Assembly (NCBI RefSeq): GCF_022171985.1
Contig: NZ_JAJVHF010000005.1
Coordinates: 186,001-250,000 of the forward strand
Reading direction: 5' to 3'
DNA: 64,000 bases
Source: Huaxiibacter chinensis
GTDB lineage: Bacteria > Pseudomonadota > Gammaproteobacteria > Enterobacterales > Enterobacteriaceae
The notes under the pieces were generated by a model, which had not been told where the DNA came from, did no database searches, and was given only the letters and a program-made list of their open reading frames with translations. Below, piece by piece: positions 60,973-64,000 of this stretch (its first letter is position 1; the number at the start of each line of letters is the position of its first letter). Made by a program: the position numbers and the translations under genes.

Positions 60973-62230
60973 CGGTTCTCCCCGCGTCCATCACATCCAT
61001 GACATGTGCCACCGTATGGAATGATCCACACACCAGCACGGTATCTTCTGGTCTGGCATCGGCCATCGCCGCGCGCCAGGCCTGCGCCACGCTCTGAAAA
61101 ATGCTGCCCTTGCCAAGATGTTCCATGAGCTGTTCGGCAGTCGCGCCACGCGGCCCTTCCAGAGGAGCACAATACCAGCAATCGACAACACTCTCCATGC
61201 AGGCCAGCGTGCCGCCAATATCTTTATCATGAAGCATACCGATAACCGCAAGAACGCGCCCGGTTTTTGGTAACGATTTCAGGCGTCCGGCCAGGTAGGC
61301 TGCCGCATGCGGATTATGCGCCACATCCAGAATCAGACGCGGTGCTTCACTGACAATCTGAAAGCGCCCCGGTAAAAGCGCATGCTCAATGCCGTCGCGG
61401 ATGGCCTGCTCACTTACCGGCAATCCGCTTGCCCGCAGCGCCGCCAGCGCGGTCGCGGCGTTAGGTTGAGGCACCTGCGGCAATGGCAGATTATCCAGCG
61501 TCCCCTGCGCGTCGCTAAAGCGCCAGCTATTTTCCATCACCTCATCATGCCAGTCCGCATCACGACGCAGCAGAATCGCGCCTTTCTCTTTTGCAACGTC
61601 CGCGATGGTGTGCGGCATATCGGGCTCACCGACAACCGCCGGTTTATTGGCGCGGAAAATGCCAGCCTTCTCACGGCCAATGCTTTCGCGATCGGGGCCG
61701 AGCCAGTCAATATGATCCAGCGCGATGCTGGTTACCACGGAGACATCGGCATCAACCATGTTCGTGGCATCCAGGCGACCGCCCAGTCCGACCTCCAGAA
61801 TCACCACATCGAGCTGCGCCTGTTTAAACAGCCACAGCGCCGAGAGCGTCCCGTATTCGAAATAGGTCAAAGAGGTGTCACCGCGCGCCGCTTCAATCTC
61901 GGCGAATGAGGCGGTGTGCGCGGACTCGGGCAGTTCGGTGTTCTGCACGCGGACACGCTCCGTATAGCGGACGAGGTGCGGCGAGCTGTACACGCCGACC
62001 TTGTAACCTGCGGCCATCAGCACCATTTCCAGCGTCCGGCAGGTTGTCCCTTTGCCGTTCGTGCCCGCCACGGTAAACACAAAGGGAGCCGGTTTCAGGA
62101 CGCCCAGACGCGCCGCAACCTGGCTTATGCGCTCAAGCCCCATATCGATGGTTTTACTGTGCAGGTTTTCCAGATAAGAAAGCCACGTGACCAGGGGTGA
62201 CGTGGCTTGGGGAATACTGTTATTTTCCAT
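60962..62230 (-). CDS. folC: Dihydrofolate/folylpolyglutamate synthase FolC
   Basis: Mur-ligase-family enzyme of 422 residues from ATG 62228-62230, exactly the E. coli length. It adds glutamate to dihydropteroate and folates. The ATP P-loop is FTVAGTNGKGTTCRTLE. Other motifs are TYFEYGTLSALWLF, EVGLGGRLDATN and DVAHNPHAAAYLAGRL. The in-frame ATG three codons upstream is less likely, given that alignment. It overlaps dedD. Confidence 0.96.
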   Translation of the reverse strand: MENNSIPQATSPLVTWLSYLENLHSKTIDMGLERISQVAARLGVLKPAPFVFTVAGTNGKGTTCRTLEMVLMAAGYKVGVYSSPHLVRYTERVRVQNTELPESAHTASFAEIEAARGDTSLTYFEYGTLSALWLFKQAQLDVVILEVGLGGRLDATNMVDADVSVVTSIALDHIDWLGPDRESIGREKAGIFRANKPAVVGEPDMPHTIADVAKEKGAILLRRDADWHDEVMENSWRFSDAQGTLDNLPLPQVPQPNAATALAALRASGLPVSEQAIRDGIEHALLPGRFQIVSEAPRLILDVAHNPHAAAYLAGRLKSLPKTGRVLAVIGMLHDKDIGGTLACMESVVDCWYCAPLEGPRGATAEQLMEHLGKGSIFQSVAQAWRAAMADARPEDTVLVCGSFHTVAHVMDVMDAGRTGGE

Positions 62231-62261
62231 GATACGCACTTTTCAGTTACGAAGAGAAAGC

Positions 62262-62293
62262 AAAAGGGCAGCGCCAACCGGCCCTGCCCTTTT
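62262..62293 (-). terminator. accD terminator
   Basis: Perfect 10-bp arms AAAAGGGCAG / CTGCCCTTTT with a 12-base loop, just after accD on the minus strand. The final T-rich arm gives a short U-tract. Read-through into folC is likely in part, because folC has no obvious promoter of its own. Confidence 0.75.
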
Positions 62294-62299
62294 GAGTGA

Positions 62300-63205
62300 T
62301 CAGGCCTCGGGTTCCTGATCCGGGACGACTACGCCTTCGCGTGGTTCATCCGGGTTCGGCGCGGGCAGATTCATCAGCTTCGCCAGAATGCTGGCCAGTT
62401 TCAGGCGCATTTCCGGACGGCGGACGATCATGTCGATAGCGCCTTTTTCGATCAGGAACTCACTGCGCTGGAAGCCCGGCGGCAGTTTTTCGCGAACGGT
62501 CTGTTCAATAACGCGAGGACCCGCAAAGCCGATTAGGGCTTTAGGTTCGGCCACGTTCAGATCGCCCAGCATAGCAAAGCTTGCGGAGACGCCACCCATG
62601 GTCGGGTCGGTCAGTACAGAGATGTACGGCAGACCGCGTTCCTGCATTTTTGCCAGTGCCGCAGAGGTTTTCGCCATCTGCATCAGAGACATCAGCGCTT
62701 CCTGCATACGCGCGCCACCAGAGGCGGAGAAGCAGATCAGCGGACAGTTATCTTCCAGCGCCTGTTCAACAGCACGGATAAAACGCGCACCGACAACAGA
62801 GCCCATTGAGCCGCCCATAAAAGCAAACTCAAAGGCCACGGCAACGACAGGCATCTCATGCAGAGTGCCTTTCATTACCACCAGCGCGTCTTTCTCGCCC
62901 GTCTCTTTTTGAGCGGCGGCAAGACGATCTTTGTATTTTTTAGAGTCGCGGAACTTCAGCACATCTTTTGGCTCAAGTTCGCTACCCAGTTCTACAAGAG
63001 AACCTTCGTCCAGCAAGCTATGCAGGCGGTTACGCGCCGTCATACGCATGTGGTGGTCGCACTTCGGGCAGACCTCCAGATTGCGCTCCAGCTCGGCGCG
63101 GTACAGAACCTGCCCACAGCTGTCACATTTGGTCCATACACCTTCAGGAATACTCGCCTTACGGGTAGGTGCGATGTTGCTTTTAATTCGTTCAATCCAG
63201 CTCAT
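62300..63205 (-). CDS. accD: Acetyl-CoA carboxylase carboxyltransferase subunit beta
   Basis: Protein of 301 residues from ATG 63203-63205 ([20 protein letters not shown]). An N-terminal zinc ribbon uses C27, C30, C46 and C49 ([16 protein letters not shown]). The carboxyltransferase domain has [25 protein letters not shown] and [16 protein letters not shown]. With AccA it transfers carboxyl from biotin to acetyl-CoA for fatty acid synthesis. The upstream in-frame extension is not supported by the family start. Confidence 0.97.
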   Translation of the reverse strand: MSWIERIKSNIAPTRKASIPEGVWTKCDSCGQVLYRAELERNLEVCPKCDHHMRMTARNRLHSLLDEGSLVELGSELEPKDVLKFRDSKKYKDRLAAAQKETGEKDALVVMKGTLHEMPVVAVAFEFAFMGGSMGSVVGARFIRAVEQALEDNCPLICFSASGGARMQEALMSLMQMAKTSAALAKMQERGLPYISVLTDPTMGGVSASFAMLGDLNVAEPKALIGFAGPRVIEQTVREKLPPGFQRSEFLIEKGAIDMIVRRPEMRLKLASILAKLMNLPAPNPDEPREGVVVPDQEPEA

Positions 63206-63359
63206 TGATAACCTTTCTGCCTGAACCTGGTCGTATGCCAGTTTTGCTGTAAGCGGCGCATAATGCCATTTTTGCCGCAAACAGACCATGAATGTTGCAC
63301 ATTAAAACATAACAGCCCGAAACTTTGGATAAAAAAGTGGTCGAACCGCAGATGCGTTT

Positions 63360-64000
63360 TTACTTGGCGTGTTTTGCTGCTGCGCGCTTATGGCGAATAA
63401 TTTCAACCACACCCGGCAGGATTGAAAGCACAATAATAGAAACAATCAATAACTTAAGATTTTCCTGAACGATCGGCAGATCGCCAAACAGGTAGCCTGC
63501 ATAGGTAAACAGCAGAACCCACAGCAGGGCGCCAATCACGTTATAGGCTGCAAAGTGACGATAGGACATATGTCCCATTCCCGCCACAAACGGAGCAAAC
63601 GTGCGAACGATCGGCACAAAGCGCGCCAGGATAATGGTTTTGCCGCCGTGACGGTTATAAAACGCGTGCGTTTTATCTAAATAGCTGCGGCGGAAAATCT
63701 TCGAGTCAGGGTTACTGAACAGCTTTTCGCCAAACAGCCGCCCAATCGTGTAGTTGACCGCATCGCCCACTATCGCCGCCACAATCATCAGCGCCACCAT
63801 CAGATGCACGTTGAGATCGTTGGTGGGCAGCGCAGACAAGGCACCGGCGACAAACAGCAGCGAATCGCCAGGCAGGAATGGCGTCACGACCAGCCCGGTT
63901 TCACAGAACAGTATCAGGAACAGAATGGCGTACACCCAGACACCATACTGCGCCACCAGCTCTGCCAGATGAACATCGATATGCAAGATGAAATCAATGA
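63360..64000 (-). CDS. dedA: DedA-family membrane protein, N-terminus cut by window edge
   Basis: The open frame continues past the right edge. The last bases encode [14 protein letters not shown], which in E. coli DedA (219 residues) follows MDLIYFL, so about seven codons are missing. The TTG at 63984-63986 is only internal. DedA-family motifs are present: [35 protein letters not shown] and [20 protein letters not shown], with the conserved arginines and glycines of the re-entrant loops. These proteins are thought to move lipids or maintain proton motive force. It lies upstream of accD on the same strand. Confidence 0.93.
   Translation of the reverse strand, partial: IDFILHIDVHLAELVAQYGVWVYAILFLILFCETGLVVTPFLPGDSLLFVAGALSALPTNDLNVHLMVALMIVAAIVGDAVNYTIGRLFGEKLFSNPDSKIFRRSYLDKTHAFYNRHGGKTIILARFVPIVRTFAPFVAGMGHMSYRHFAAYNVIGALLWVLLFTYAGYLFGDLPIVQENLKLLIVSIIVLSILPGVVEIIRHKRAAAKHAK

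Noticed and set aside
63984-63986. TTG as the dedA start
   Set aside because: The frame remains open to the window edge and the preceding residues (IDFI) match the DedA N-terminus, so the gene is truncated by the window.

Overview
The window looks like chromosome of an enteric bacterium of the Enterobacter/Salmonella/Klebsiella group. Gene content and order follow the Escherichia coli and Salmonella backbone from the men genes to accD-dedA almost gene for gene. Protein lengths match the E. coli orthologues as I remember them, often to the residue. Several accessory blocks are shared with Salmonella or Enterobacter relatives but absent from E. coli K-12: tctDE/tctCBA, cheV next to nuoN, and a PTS-transketolase-LacI block after pta. 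Genus is an inference. Both ends cut a gene: yfaZ lacks its C-terminus at the left edge, and dedA lacks its first few codons at the right edge.

Layout, left to right. (1) 1-5772: YfaZ-like porin, then a divergent tricarboxylate locus, the TctD/TctE two-component system on the minus strand and the TctCBA transporter on the plus strand. (2) 5773-12777: the menaquinone genes menFDHBCE, all minus, with start/stop overlaps from menD to menE. (3) 12876-15755: elaB, elaA, rbn, and cheV behind a FliA-type promoter. (4) 15836-30895: the complete nuoA-N operon for respiratory complex I, followed by its neighbour lrhA. (5) 33411-42786: alaA, yfbR, yfbS, hxpA (yfbT), yfbU, yfbV, then ackA-pta for acetate overflow. 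(6) 42866-48093: an accessory operon coding an ascorbate-type PTS (EIIA, EIIB, EIIC) and a split transketolase, opposite a LacI-type regulator; the substrate is unknown. (7) 48097-52640: yfcD, yfcE, the glutathione transferases yfcF and yfcG, folX, yfcH and a GNAT acetyltransferase. (8) 52641-52945: a tandem array of about seven 44-bp palindromic units. (9) 52957-57030: hisJQMP and argT, basic amino acid import. (10) 57321-64000: ubiX, purF and cvpA (with a PurR box), dedD, folC, accD and dedA.

Most of the window is core metabolism and respiration. MenFDHBCE make menaquinone precursors, complex I feeds the quinone pool, and AckA-Pta handles acetyl-CoA overflow. Regulatory sites readable in the sequence fit their genes: a sigma-28 promoter before cheV, sigma-54 promoters before hisJ and argT, a PurR box before cvpA-purF, and paired LacI-type operators before the PTS operon.

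The best candidate for an undescribed system is the PTS-transketolase block. It has no kinase, isomerase or dehydrogenase, so the phosphorylated sugar delivered by the PTS may itself be the transketolase donor. The 44-bp array is the most unusual non-coding structure.
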